Source: Rhodamnia argentea (Eukaryota; Streptophyta; Magnoliopsida; Myrtales; Myrtaceae). From it: DNA of 64,000 nucleotides. The notes below the pieces were generated by a model that did not search any database, was not told the DNA's origin, and saw nothing but the letters and a program-made list of their open reading frames with translations. The number at the start of each line of letters is the position of its first letter. The first letter of the stretch is position 1. Positions 36,799 to 49,100 of the stretch are shown here, one piece after another. The DNA lies in the NCBI RefSeq assembly GCF_020921035.1, contig NC_063151.1, positions 29,084,934 to 29,148,933 on the forward strand. The letters run 5' to 3'. A program made the translations under genes and the position numbers.

Positions 36799-36889
36799 TG
36801 TTCACGCCCGAGACGGGACTTTCTCGCCACTAATAATACCATCGAAGGCTTGTCACGTGAAACGTCTAAGTCCACAGTGGAGAAGAAGT

Positions 36890-37575
36890 GTCGGGAAAAA
36901 ATACCTAAAATTTTATAGATCTATTCGATCTTAAACCATTTAACTGGAACAATTTAGTCATCAATCTTTTTGTGTTGGTACCAGTTGAGTCGGTTCGGTG
37001 AATTTCGGCCGGAAATCGCCGATCCGGACGCCGGGCGATGCAGACATGGACATTTTAGAATAATATTTTCAAACTTTTATGGATTTTTTTTTTGTTCTTT
37101 GTTCCTTTTTCTTTTATTTTTACTTTTGTTCTTTACCCCTTTTTTTTCCTTTGCTATGGGCTGGCAAGGGCCGCTAGCCACAAACAAGGCGCGTGTCCCT
37201 CACCGGACCGGGTGAGGATCGGCCGACAGCCCTTGTTGGACCCCAGAGCCAAAAAGAAGAAGAAGAAGTAATAACAAAAAATAGAGAAGAAAAGAAAAGA
37301 AAAATAAAACAAAACAATAATTACCAATCCAACGAATTTTTTTAAGAAACTATTAATAAAGTCCACGTCGGTGTCGATCGCGCCACGTTGGACAACAGGC
37401 GTCCACGCCAACAATTTTTGGTCAAAATTGACCAGATGGATTCAATTAGTATCGATGCAAAAGAGAAGAAGAAGGGTTTATGACTAAATTAGGCCCGTCA
37501 AATAGTTCGTAACTGAATTGCTACTGATGTAATAGGGTCAAGACTTTTTGGGTACTTTCCCAGAAAGGTCCAACA
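36890..37575. mobile_element. Non-autonomous TIR element (MULE-like), copy in duplication A
   Basis: The left end cgggaaaaaatacctaaaat and right end ttttgggtactttcccag are inverted. A GC-rich middle (about 37150-37240) lies between AT-rich arms. No transposase is present. The same element is in copy B (about 39830-40460), and a relative is at about 59895-60425. Confidence 0.6.
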
Positions 37576-38522
37576 TGGATGGTCAAATAGACTTGTCTAA
37601 TTGAAAAGTAACCATCGAGGGGTCCTGATCAATTATTGCAGAGTCTCGCGGTGCAAGTGAATATGGTCAACCATCATTTGCTTCAATTTCTTAATATTAG
37701 AGTCGTGTAGTTTAGTTCGCATTTAATTAATGGTAAAATCCACACCAAATCATCGTGCGATTAGGTGGTGGGTCAAGAAGTAATATTAAGGAAACTTCTC
37801 ATTTTGGAGAATACTGGACAACTTTTAAAGCCGTTCCTTTAAATTTTTTGGGAATTCCATTTGTACATGTGGACCGTACATTCATCCCACAGCTAAGCGC
37901 AGGAAATTTAAAACAGCAGTGTCGGATCTCATGTGTCTTCAAGGAAGCAAAGTGGGAGTTCCAAGTTCCAAACAGGCCTCTAGTCATTCGTCACGGTGAC
38001 CTCATTCACACGTCACACTATGTCTTAGATCATGTCCAATGCATTCACTAATTTCGGCTGCGACATTAAGGAGAAAAAAAAGTAACCCGACCAGACATAT
38101 AATTTTGCATTAACATGTAATTAATCATGGATTGGACGAACCCTTGAACTTGATTTAGTGGGTAAATGAAGGATATAGTCTCGATTTTCATGGCCACCGA
38201 GTACTTTTACAATCGATCCATTTATCTAGTTTTCGATTCACATCTTATCTTGTCCATAAAATTAACGAGTTTACGCGATGGACATTCTCATTTGGAGGAA
38301 TATAAAACATAAACAGAGTCTACACCGCCGTTGTTTTGGGAACTTTGATATTGTTACTTCATAAGGGACGATATCATTCCTCCTTTAAGATTAAGATTTA
38401 AGTGGGGTCGTTGCAGAACGGAAACGAAATCTCATCCTAAAGGGAGCTTAGTAGATTAAAGTCAAAAAAGTTCTGTCATTCTAGGAGTAGAAAAATCACC
38501 GGTTATATCATAAACATATTAT

Positions 38523-38888
38523 ATGGATATCGATTTGATCATGAACTTTTGAATTTTGCCAATGCGGGCTTAAACTTTGCATGGAATACTTCCAATGTAA
38601 TACTTACAACTAATCGTCACATGAAATCGCTAACGTGGCAATCCGCCCATGACGTAATTTCAAGCAAAGTTGTCCATGTCAGCATGTTGCGTAAGACGGA
38701 ATTGTATGGATATCGATTTGATCATAAACTTTTGAATTTTGCCAATACCGCCTTACACTTCGCATGAAATACTTCCAATGTAGTACTTACAACTAATCGT
38801 CACATGAAATCGCTAACGTGGCGGTCCGCCTATGACGTAATTTCAAGCAAAGTTGTCCATATCGCCGTGCTACGTAAGACGGCCGGCA
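38523..38888. repeat. Two tandem 183-bp repeats in duplication A
   Basis: Units 38523-38705 and 38706-38888 both start atggatatcgatttgatcat and both contain aatcgtcacatgaaatcgct and gacgtaatttcaagcaaagt. Copy B has a single diverged version (about 41260-41400). Confidence 0.85.
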
Positions 38889-39829
38889 ACGACTAGACGT
38901 AGAATTTTGAGCGACAATTGGTTAGAGGGACTACATTAGAACTCCGCTGAAAGGTTAATGACCACATTGGCAGAAACACAATTGAAAAGTTTAGAATCGA
39001 ATCGGCGCTCATACAGTAGGTTTGTGACTAATTTGGTAACGATCTCTTCTAGGAGGTATGACATGAGCTAAAACTATGTTTTGAGATGTGAAAAAACAAA
39101 GATCAAATCAATTTTCCAGGGGGTAAAATGAAAATTAGTGTGGTACAATCATCTCATCATCACTGCATAAATTAGAAGTGGAATGGAATGGAACCCTATC
39201 TACCTTTGTAGGAGGAGGCCTCTTGAGAGAACGCCTTTAGGACATAAGTTTTGGACACCAACATAAAATGTCAATACACGATAGATCCAACAGGGCTTGA
39301 GGAGGGAAAACAACCCAGGTAGTGAGTTTCTCCTGCGGGCTTTAGCGACACGGTTTGCGCGATCGAGTTGGACTCTCTACCGCCGGAATTGTTAATAGGA
39401 CACTTTAAGGGAGCGCAACGCATGATAATCATTTTATTTCTCTATTTTTTTTAATTTTTTCTGTTTATGCGAACATGTTTAGAATAGAAATCCGTTTGGT
39501 AACACAATTTCGTCTTTCTATTTCTATAGCAAATTTTACCCCAGAAATAAGTTTGGAACAAAAATGAGTTCTGCTTCTCTCTTTATGGAACAGAAATTGA
39601 AATAAGAATTCTTCTCATCGCTCATCCTCTCTTTTTCGTGTGTGTTCCTCCTTTCTCTCATGTTCCTGCCGCCGAGGAAATCCGACGGCGGCCATAAAAA
39701 AAAGGAAAAGAAAAGAAAGAAAAAATGTTCACGGATAAGACGGGGACTCACACGCCACTAACAATACCATCAAAGGCTTGTTACGTGAATAGTCTAAGTC
39801 CATAGTGGAGAAAAAGTGCCTGGAAAAAA

Positions 39830-40460
39830 TACCTAAAAATTTATATATCTATTCGATCTTAAACTATTTAATTGGACCAATTTAGTTCTAAATATTTTTG
39901 CATTGATACCAATTAAATTGATTTAGTTAATTTTGACAGGAAATCGCCGATCTAAACGCCGACAAGTCTTGACATGGACATTTTTAAATAACATTTTCAA
40001 AATTTTATGGATTTTTTTCTTGTTCTATTTTCATTTATTTTTTCAGCTTTGATTTTTTTTTTTTTATCTTTGCTATGGGTCGGGAAGGGTTGCCGACCAC
40101 GGACGAGGCGCATGGACCTCACCCGGAGCCGGGCGAGGGTCGGCCAGCGGCCCGGCACTCAACCTTAAAAAAAAAGTAATAATAAAGAACAGAGAAGAAA
40201 ATAAAATAAAAAAGAAAGAAAACAAACAATTATTATAAATCAAACAAATTTATTAAAATACTATTGAAAATATTTACATCGGTGCCGGTTGTGCCACGTC
40301 AAACTATTGATATCCATATCAGCAATTTTCGATCAAAATTGAACGAATGGACTCAATTTGTATCAATACAAAATGGTCTAGGACTAAAATAGCTCAATTA
40401 AAAAGTTTACAACTTAATTAATATCGATACAAGAACTTTTTGGGTACTTTTCCTAAAAAG
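39830..40460. mobile_element. Non-autonomous TIR element (MULE-like), copy in duplication B
   Basis: Same ends as the 36890-37575 element (ggaaaaaatacctaaaaa and ttttgggtacttttcc) and the same internal landmarks (acatggacatttt, ggtcggccag). It was duplicated with its surroundings rather than inserted twice. Confidence 0.6.
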
Positions 40461-41259
40461 GATCTAACAAGGGTAGTCAAAATGGGCTGCCAAATAGACT
40501 TGTCTACTTGAAAAGTAACCATCGAGGGTCCTGATTAATTATTGGACAGTCTCGCGGTGCAAGTGAATATGGTCAACCATCATTTGCTTCAATTTCTTAA
40601 TATTAGAGTCGTGTAGTTTAGTTCGCATTTAATTAATGGTAAAATCCACACCGTATAATTGTGGGTCATAAATTAATAGTAAGGGAACTTCTAATTTTGA
40701 GTTTATTGTATAAATTTTAAAGCCATTTCTTTATTTTATTTTATTTTATTTTGAATTCTATATGTCCATATATTCATCCCTCAACTAAGCACAGGAAATT
40801 TAAAATAGTAGTGTCGAACCTCATGTATCTTCAAGGAAGCAAATCGAGTTCCAAGTTCCAAACAGACCTCTAGTCATTCGTCACGGTGCCCTCATTCATA
40901 CGTCACACGATTTCTTGGATCGTGTCCAATGCATTTACTAAAAAAGTACCCCGAGCAGACATAATTTGCATTAACATGTAATTTACTATGAATTGGATAA
41001 ACCCTTGAACTTTATTTAGTGGGTAAAAATGAAGGATGTAGGTTTGATATGCACTTGTTTCAGGAAAAGTGTTTTTCCGGAATTAGTTTTCCGGACTTTC
41101 ATCCGTTTGGTTCACCAGAAAATGATTCGGTCAATAGAAAATATTTTCTGGTGAATGGAAAGTTTATGTACAAAATCAGGAAAGTAAATTCCCCAATCTG
41201 GAGAGGTGAAAACACTTTCCAAAATTGCTTAAGATAAAGTAATTAAAGTGAAATCATTT

Positions 41260-41400
41260 TTCTTTTTGCGTGACATACTTTCGATGTAGTTCTTCCGACC
41301 AACCGCCATAAAATATGACTAATGTAGTGATCCACGTAGGACGTACTTTCGAGCAAAGATGTTCGGGTCGGTGTGCCGTGTAAGATGGCAGACGATGATT
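41260..41400. repeat. Single diverged unit of the 183-bp repeat in duplication B
   Basis: Shares gacatactttcgatgtagt, ccgccataaaatatgac, ttcgagcaaagatgtt and gtgtaagatggc with the copy A units, with many substitutions. Confidence 0.6.
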
Positions 41401-41584
41401 GGACACCGCATCGATAATTTCGAGCGGTAATTGGTTGGAGGGACTACATTGAAACTCTGCTCAAAGATTTAAACTCATTAAGTTTAAAAAGATTTGAAAA
41501 GTTTACGGGAATCAGCACCCATACAATAGCTCTATGACTAATTTGGCAACCATCTCTTCTAGGAGGTATGAAATGAGTAAAACT

Positions 41585-41866
41585 AGGGGTGTCAAAAAAT
41601 CCCGCGCCGGCCCGACCCGGTTCGGGCAAAGACCAGTTTTTTTAACACCCATGTTTTCTTTTTAATTTAATTTAATTTTTTTTATATTCTTTCATTCGAT
41701 GGGTTTGTGAAGTGATTTTGATTTCAAAAAAACAAAAAAAAAAGAATCCGACTAGGCCTGAAGAGTTGGGGACGTGTAATTCGGGCTCGGCCGGGCCGAG
41801 CTCGGCACTGTTAAGTTTCGGGCTAGCTCGGGCCGGGCCGAGACCCAACCCATTGACACCCCTAGG
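41585..41866. mobile_element. MITE-like element with taggggtgtcaa termini, inserted in copy B only
   Basis: The left end taggggtgtcaa and right end ttgacacccctag are perfect inverted repeats. The next bases inward are rich in cgggccgggc-type sequence on both sides, with an AT-rich middle. taaaac occurs on both sides. Copy A at 39068-39075 has the empty site (one taaaac-like target), so insertion followed the duplication. A partial relative is at 58445-58880. Confidence 0.8.
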
Positions 41867-42279
41867 TAAAACCGTGTTTTGAGACTAGAAAAAACAAGAT
41901 CGAATCGACTTTCCAGGGGGTAAAATGAAAATTAGTGTGATATCATCGCCGTCACTGCGTAGATGAGTGAGTGGAAATGGAAGGGACCTCTTGAGGGAAC
42001 GCCATAGGACATAAGTTCTGGACACCAACATAACATGTCAACGCAGCCTCTTGACGTTTGAGCTCATCAAATGCCAACTCAACGCTTTTGTCACAGGATC
42101 ATAGTGGCAAAGACCTCTCTTTTATTAACAGCCAGAGGGAAAAGGAAGTGAGAGAGAGTAACGACAATAACATGAGACGATTTGTTATTTAGTGTCAGGA
42201 ACGTGGGAGGAAATGTAGCCGGTGACTTGTTTAGTCTCATCAAATGGTTCATGTGTCGAAATGGTTAGTGCACATTAAG

Positions 42280-43030
42280 GGCACGTATGATAATCATTAT
42301 ATTTTTTTTTATTTTTTTATATAATTTTTCTGTTATAGGGAACATGTTTGGAATAGAAATCCGTTTTGTAACGAAATGTCATTTTTTTTTTATCGGACAA
42401 ATTTTTGGTGTAGAAATAAATCTGGAACGGAGATGAGAAGTATAAATTCTCTATTTCTGGAACAGAAATAGAAATAAAGATTCTTCACATCGTTCACTCT
42501 CTCTCTCGCGTATGTTCTCCTTCTCTCTCTTGTGTCTCTCGTGCTGAGCTGCTCCATCTCTCCTTCGCTCGAGTTCTGTCGCTGCGGAGAACATCGCCAT
42601 CATTGTTGAACGTCTGTCATCGCAACTATAGCTTTGTCTCTTGTCGCAACCCTAGCCTCCATCACAACAAGGTGAGTCTCTCTCTCTCTCTCTCTATTGT
42701 CGTGACCTAGCTCCGCCTCCCTCTTTGTCATTCAATTCACGTTCGATTTGGCTACCAATTGGTGTCTTCGGCAACTTGTACATTCTGATATGGGAATATT
42801 CTCTTTCAATTGTCTTCACTTATTTTCTTTTATTACTAATTATAGAACATTATGTTAATGTGATCTTAACATCAAATAAATTTCTGTTTCGAAAATATAA
42901 ATTTTATATCGTTATCAAACACGTTTTTCTGTTCGGAAACTCGTCTAGGAAATACAAATAGAAAAATATATTTCTTACTGAAAATCTCTCTTAGAAACAG
43001 ACTAGTTATCATTGGTATCTTAAGATGTCG
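42280..43030. mobile_element. MITE (hAT-like) with atgataatcatt left end
   Basis: The left end is gtatgataatcattatat and the right end is ctagttatcattggtatctt. Diverged inverted arms are rich in gaacagaaat/atttctgttc motifs. A truncated left half sits at 39415-39720 and a related element at 57925-58330. It includes a CT run at 42673-42693. Confidence 0.55.
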
Positions 43031-43242
43031 AATTTTGAGGTGACGATTGTCAGAAAAGTCAACTAGAAATTTTTCATGTTGTATGAAATTGACAGCACGT
43101 CCTTTAACACACGAGAATACCCATTTTTTTTCGTTCTTTTTTTTATTTTGCTGTACTTTGACAATTGACAAGTACGAGTTACGTGCAAATACCCACGTTC
43201 AAATCACAAGCGTTCTACCCGCCCACAGAACGTAAAAATTGA

Positions 43243-43662
43243 CTAAACGCTTGGTGAAGTTGTACAGTAGATTTTATCTTCCGCTGCCAGGCCACGTTGG
43301 CACAGGAATTGCTTAACCTCCTCCGTGCGTCCGGTTTCGAGCCGGATGACTATGCCGGCCTCCTTCTTCATCTCGAGGTTCCCATTGCAACGCAGCTTCT
43401 TCTTGAGATCCGCGAGGATGATGTTGTGCTTCAGTTTCTCGTTGAGGCCTACCACCGTCGTCTCACAGCGGATCACTTTGATCTCCTTAACCCTTGTGGC
43501 GAAGCAACTGCAGCAGGTGGTTTCTTGGTCGCGATACTTGAGGAAGCACTCGCAGCCGTGGCTGGTCATTTGGACTTTGTCCCCGCCGAAGCTTATTTCA
43601 GTTCGGATGTGCACGATTCCTTTTTGACTAGGGGCTGCCAGTTGCTTGGCCTGCGTAGCCAT
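43243..43662 (-). CDS. Divergent eIF1/SUI1-like protein, single exon
   Basis: Complete ATG-to-TAG frame of 139 codons in clearly GC-rich DNA. Residues about 63-133 follow the SUI1 fold of translation factor eIF1: CETTVVGL for the family's TTVQGL, ILADLKKKLRCNGN for ILKDLKKEFCCNGT, GIVIRLETGR for GQVIQLQGDQR, then VKQFLCQRG and EDKI. An N-terminal VHIR (17-20) matches the VHIR that in eIF1 sits only about 12 residues before TTVQGL; here about 45 residues intervene, including a Cys cluster (TTCCSCF). In eIF1 this region acts in start-codon selection on the 40S subunit, but the divergence means that role cannot be assumed. Lack of introns fits a retrogene, though several plant eIF1 genes have few introns. 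A 199-codon ORF lies opposite (43297-43896) and is probably a shadow. Confidence 0.6.
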   Translation of the reverse strand: MATQAKQLAAPSQKGIVHIRTEISFGGDKVQMTSHGCECFLKYRDQETTCCSCFATRVKEIKVIRCETTVVGLNEKLKHNIILADLKKKLRCNGNLEMKKEAGIVIRLETGRTEEVKQFLCQRGLAAEDKIYCTTSPSV

Positions 43663-46151
43663 GTGCTGAACTCAGCTCACGATAACCGGATGCGATTTCG
43701 CTGTTCCTGGAGACCGCGAGAACTGCAAATGGAATTCACGAGAAGATGCTTTCGACTTGCAGATAATGCCGATCAGGAAATCGAACTAAGGGAAAGCAAA
43801 TCATGTACCAAAAATATTCGACCTCACATAGAAATTCCACTACGCTCATTTAGGGTCGTTCTTAAAGAAAAAAAAGAAGAAAGTCAAACAGAATAACAGC
43901 ACCAAAACAAGTATCTGCGACGAACACTGACCAAATCCGACCCGAGAAAGAAGAACTTTCATGTGGAAGTTCCGGAATTTCCGATGATAGAGCTATGCGA
44001 GAAACAGGTGCTTGCTTACCCGGTTAATAGCTTGAGACTCAGTAAGGATGCTGGATGGAAAGGCAGTTGGGTCTTCCTCGAGGTGGAAAAATTAGGCAGG
44101 AAGAGCCGATTATATTCGTTAATCTAAAGAGCTTAGATTCGCGTCTAGATGAAGTGCCGTTCGGACAAGAATACGACAGGCACCGTGGAGATGAGTGACG
44201 ACTGGTCTCCCGTCACTCTTGAAGATTTAATTGGATGAAGATGACCGCAGCAAAATTCCTTGGAACAACGTGATTTTTCCCATTGTTCTCTGGACGTCGC
44301 ATATTTTCGCTTTGGCAGATAAATTAAGAGGATTTTTACGTAATCTTTTGATCCCACAACCACTCTCTCTTCCTCTCCCAACTTCTTTTTCCCCAGGTTT
44401 TCCATGTCAATTAAGGGATGCTGTAATAAACTCTCATGTCCAACCCAACCATCTGAAAGTATTCAAGTATCACGGAGGGTGGCAATATCCCCGTCGTCAT
44501 CGGCATCTAGGACAGCAGCACCCACGAAGAGATCACCAAATAAGACCCGCCGTGTTTCAGTAGAGAATATACTCCTTCCCCGCTACGATCGAATAGGTTT
44601 CCATCGATGTATAGCAGCAGGGATGAATTCTGATCAGGGTCATGGTCTATGTTTACGAGTCAGCTCCTCCGGCCTCTTCAGGCACATCAAGAGGAGTTTC
44701 AGAATAAAGGGTGGATGCAATTTTAGTCTATGCGCAGTGACAAAGCGGAATTAACATGATCTGGAGATCTCTGGATGCCTCTTTTTCGGCCATGAAAGAT
44801 ATCTAGAAGCACGGATTCAAGATTTCTCCATATCCTTTCATATGCGAAACAGCAGAGCACGGCACTATTTCTCAGGTTCCATTATACTTTGAAGTCGTGC
44901 CGTGGTCTGTGGAATATATGACAATCGTGGTGGGGAAGAGTTAAGTGTTCCATTGGCGAAATAATTCCAAAGTGGGGGGCCAGATGCCTTGTGTGATTGA
45001 TTTCTTTCAAAAAAAAAATTGTGGATGGGTTTGGTTAAAATGTACACGACAGGTTTTATAAGTAGACGGACAAAAGGAATCGGTCAGCGAAGCATTCCAT
45101 CACTATGAGCACCGACGATGGCATCTTATAAGGGAAGAAATGGGTAGGTGTCAATTGTCATGTTGCTTCCAACGCTAAGAATCCCTCTCCCGCTCGGAGA
45201 AAGAGATTGGATGGTCATCGATGTCCATCAAATCCAAAACGACCGGGGAATGTACGTGTACTCTCTTATTCTTATGGTTCAAATCTCCCTGAGACTCTAA
45301 CTGCTCAGTGCATACAATTTGCAAAGAATGGGGTCGTGTCCTGTCTAGCTAACTTGGTTCGGAAAGTTGACCTTAAATTTTGCTGAGAGTTGACCAAGAC
45401 TAGGACATCAAATTGTGCATTCTGCCTAAAAAAGTGGGCGAAAACAAGTACGCGGAATACTCATAATTATCTGGTGACGATTGGATGGCACACAGCTCCT
45501 CGAATTACATAAGTCTCGATAAGAAAGGAAGGAAGTTTCTTCTTGCTTGGGTGTGGAATAATCAAATGGCACTTCAGTTTTATTCGGCTAATTGACCATT
45601 CAAATAAAGCATATGAATATCGCAAGAACAAAAAAAACATATGAAAAAGGAAAAGCTGGTCTCCCACTTCAATGACAAATCGCATCAACCCTTCACAGAA
45701 ACACTAGAGACATAGAGCATGTGCTAGATTCATGCAAATTGGACGTCCTTCAAGTTTGTAATCTTGTAATGCAATATACAGATAGATACTAAATTACTAA
45801 AAATGAACATTATTAACGCTAAAAATGAAATAAGATCAGTTTCTGATTTGGTTCTTTGAGAAATTAGTATCAATCTGACTTTAGCTGGATGTAATATGAA
45901 TCCATGAAGCTGCACCTAAGAATTTGATCATTAATTTCTATTTCCCGTTTCCACTCTTAGTTCGGTAGATTTTCTTTTCTCTTAGGTGGTAAAATCAACT
46001 CGGGATTGAGACAAATATGATTTTTCACCTTAACATTTGATATAACACAGACACACAGTAAGCAGCCATCACTTAGTTTCATCCAATCCTTGGAACATAA
46101 ATGCAACCAAATAATAAGCCATAATGCCATACTTGAGGGGGCCCAACAGAC
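43663..46151. other. Region between the eIF1-like gene and AUG4
   Basis: The 43663-44100 part may be the eIF1-like gene's upstream region. Plus-strand ORFs of 110-116 codons at 44231-44754 overlap in different frames and show no recognisable domain. The rest is AT-rich with no gene seen. About 46000-46151 is probably the 3' UTR of AUG4. Confidence 0.45.
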
Positions 46152-49100
46152 TCATGCGTTTGGGTGATCGGGCATGCGTTTCAGGTCCATTTCTACTTGG
46201 TGAATTGTCCATTGCATATTTTCCAATTTCTGTCGCAGGAGAATCAACCATTAGGTTTGACTCAGGAGTCATAGCAGATCAGTAGAACTGTGGACTTTAA
46301 TTACCTTCACTATATCATGATACTGCCTTGCAATTGTATCAAAGTGAGGATCGACGCCTTGATACTCCCTAAGTCGTGTTACCTGCAAGAACAATCAGAA
46401 TATGATCATAAGATGAAAAAAAGACAGGCTGTTCCGAGGGATTTGAAGGGAAAATTTATCTTCATTGTCAAAACTGGACTAGCATAAGAAAAGGACGAAA
46501 AAATTCACAGCATTATCTGGGGGTGAATACATTTAGGGAAAAAACTGCCAAAGATGAAAACATGGATATTTTTTGTCACAGAAGCTGAAAGAGATGCAGT
46601 ATTTGAGCAAATATATTTTTAGCAAGTGATGGAGCTAACCGCTTTGTTATAAGCTATTGAAGCTTCTTCTGTGGCCTCAACAAGATACTTCCTGCATGAA
46701 ATACCAGAGTTTGTTAATCCTTACCAGCAAACACACGGTTAAATCATCTGTCTTGCCACTAAAAGTCACCTTATTTTGTGGAGAGCTGGAATCGACTCCT
46801 GAGTATAAGTTTCGTATAAAAGTATATGCTTTAAAACTCTGCAAAAGATTGCTTTCGTCAAAGCACATTGAACTAGACTAACAGCCATACATGAAGGTAC
46901 TTAGAAGTATAAGATATGTCAGCTACACATATTTAATGATTACTCTTAACAGATATAAGCTGACCAGATGAAGATGTGCACAAGAGTGTGTGTGGTTGAG
47001 GTGAATGAAGTCACATATTGAGCTCACATGAATGAGTTTGAGTAGCTTATTACCCCGTATTTGGTTCTAAAGGTGGTCTCTTTTGGAATTGGCATGATAG
47101 GCTCTTATATTCTTGGCCTATTATCTGTCATTCACGTGCATGCATACGTATGGTTGAGACGAATGAAGTTCCACATGAAGTTCACAGCACTAAGTGAATC
47201 GCTCATTACTCTGACTCCTCAATTCTAAAGAAGGCCTTTTTGGAACACGAGTGTCCGGCTCTCTAAATGCTCAGTTATGGGGAAGATATATATCGATTTC
47301 AACAGTCTTGCATATGAATTGAAGATCTGAAAGAACACTACACAGAATCTGCATCCATGTGCAATAGATACAAGTCAATGCAAATGACTAGCGAAGTGTC
47401 CTTGCTATGTGTTTCAATTGTCTATGGTTGTCAGTGTACTCAATGAGCATAGTTCAAATACAGAGAAGAGTTCCATTAACAAATGCTTGAATAGTCACAA
47501 GTTGGAATTGCTATTTCGGAAGAAAAAAACAAAATTCAGGAGGAAATTTCCACATATCAAGCTTAAAAAATCCATCAAAGCAAAAGCCAACAAAATAAAG
47601 AGTTAATTCAATAAGCAAGAGTACCCAACCAACCTCAGTTTAGCACTCATGGTTTCACACCTTTTGCATAGCCATGTCTTTTGTAGTTCATCCTATGATG
47701 AGACAGAAAGTAGATTCAGAGAAAATACAAAGGTGGGTGGGTTAAAAGATTGCGAAAAGTTCAGAAAAATAGATCAGTACATATTTATGCTGATGTTGCA
47801 ATTTCAAATCCTTGACCAGCTTGATGAGCACTCCAAGTATTTGCTCTAAAACCTAGTTGGGCAAAATAGATCCAAAACCACAGATAACCTCTGAGCTCAG
47901 AGATGCATTTCATTGAGTCAAACACAATAGAAAAATATATCAAGCACAGAAAGGCCAAGAACTTTATGCTTATTCCCATACATTATAGTACTCTGCAAAT
48001 TTCCTATCTGCAGAGTAAAGGTCTTCCCGAAGAGCTGCTTCTTCCCTTTCAATCTCCTCAATGATAGATTTCACCCTGACGTAGAGCAAATAATTGTACC
48101 ATTCACTATCATGAGCAGGTTATTTATCTAAGCATATGTGTTAAATCTTGATAAGAGGCTGTCCTATACACTTCGAAGAACCATATACTGACTATCTACA
48201 CAAGCCAGTTGCTTGAGTTCTAGTACTGAAGAAGCATTAGACAGATGACTTTGCCACAAAATGTCAACTGACTGAGAACAACACATTCCTAGCGTGCAAG
48301 TTCTGTTTAACATTAGCCTTCAATGATCAGCCAAGATCACTTTTCACGGTATTTCAAAGTTCACGTTCCTCCAGGGGGCGAAATGGGGTTTCCAGGAAAT
48401 AACACATTCTCGGCCCTGCAAGATGAATTTATAGGAATATGTGCTTTCTCATCAAGCTCTCGGGTCCACATTTCATGTTTTTCTCCCAATTTATTCCTGC
48501 ATAAAATTCTCCCAATCAAACCACAGGACTTCAAATCAACTTCAGAAAATCTTGATTCCTCATGGAGTTCTTGCATAACAAACCTTTCAAGTTAACAAAG
48601 TATAGTTTATTCTCTAAGACTCCTTAAATGATTAATCACTAATCCTTCCTCACTAAACATATATATTGCAACGACTCCTACTTTAAGGAAAATATTTAGT
48701 TTTTATCATAGTGTTGCCCAGTCTTTCCGGAAGATACTCTAATAGAATCCAACCCTTAAATGAAAAGCTGCTTGATGAACCACTGATCACACGCCAAAAT
48801 TTTCACAAGGATATCCTCTTTTAGATAGCATTTCAACAGCGGTAGCATCTCAGGAACAAGGAAGACGACATTAGATAATTTTAGCTGGACGTGAATAAAC
48901 TACTCGTGCAGTCGTGCTTTATGCAGAGATATAAAACTGGACTGCAGATATTTCTCAGGTGAAAACTGTAGGGGTATGCCAGTGGATGTAATTTCAGAAA
49001 ATTCAAGTGGAAAAAGATTAGATTAGAGTAGCATGTTCTGTATCGATACTTGGGGTGGAGACATATCTCCATTAACATCTCCAGATAGTCTGACTAGGAA

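Larger units (their letters stand above)
36799..39725. repeat. Copy A of a 2.9-kb tandem duplication
   Basis: This matches 39726 onward in collinear order. Matching landmarks: tgttcacg...agacggg (36801 and 39727), aagtaaccatcgaggg (37606 and 40513), a run of more than 90 bp around cgcggtgcaagtgaatatgg (37647 and 40552), aacatgtaatt (38114 and 40973), ttctaggaggtatga (39050 and 41559), and the MITE start gataatcatt (39425 and 42288). It contains a MULE-like element (36890-37575), a doubled 183-bp repeat and the left half of a MITE. There is no conserved coding frame: a 98-codon ORF at 37755-38051 is not kept in copy B. Confidence 0.85.
39726..42600. repeat. Copy B of the 2.9-kb tandem duplication
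   Basis: This begins directly where copy A ends, at a junction inside the MITE. It is diverged from copy A by many point changes and small indels, by having one rather than two 183-bp repeats, and by an extra inserted element at about 41585-41866. The MITE at its end is complete and continues to about 43030. Divergence by eye looks like roughly one change per 6-10 bases in places and far less around 40552-40660. Confidence 0.85.

Noticed and set aside
37755..38051. 98-codon ORF in duplication copy A
   Set aside because: The matching part of copy B is not open, so there is no sign of selection on the frame.
44231..44754. Overlapping plus ORFs of 110 and 116 codons
   Set aside because: Different frames of the same DNA, no domain, no splice context; left as unexplained spacer.
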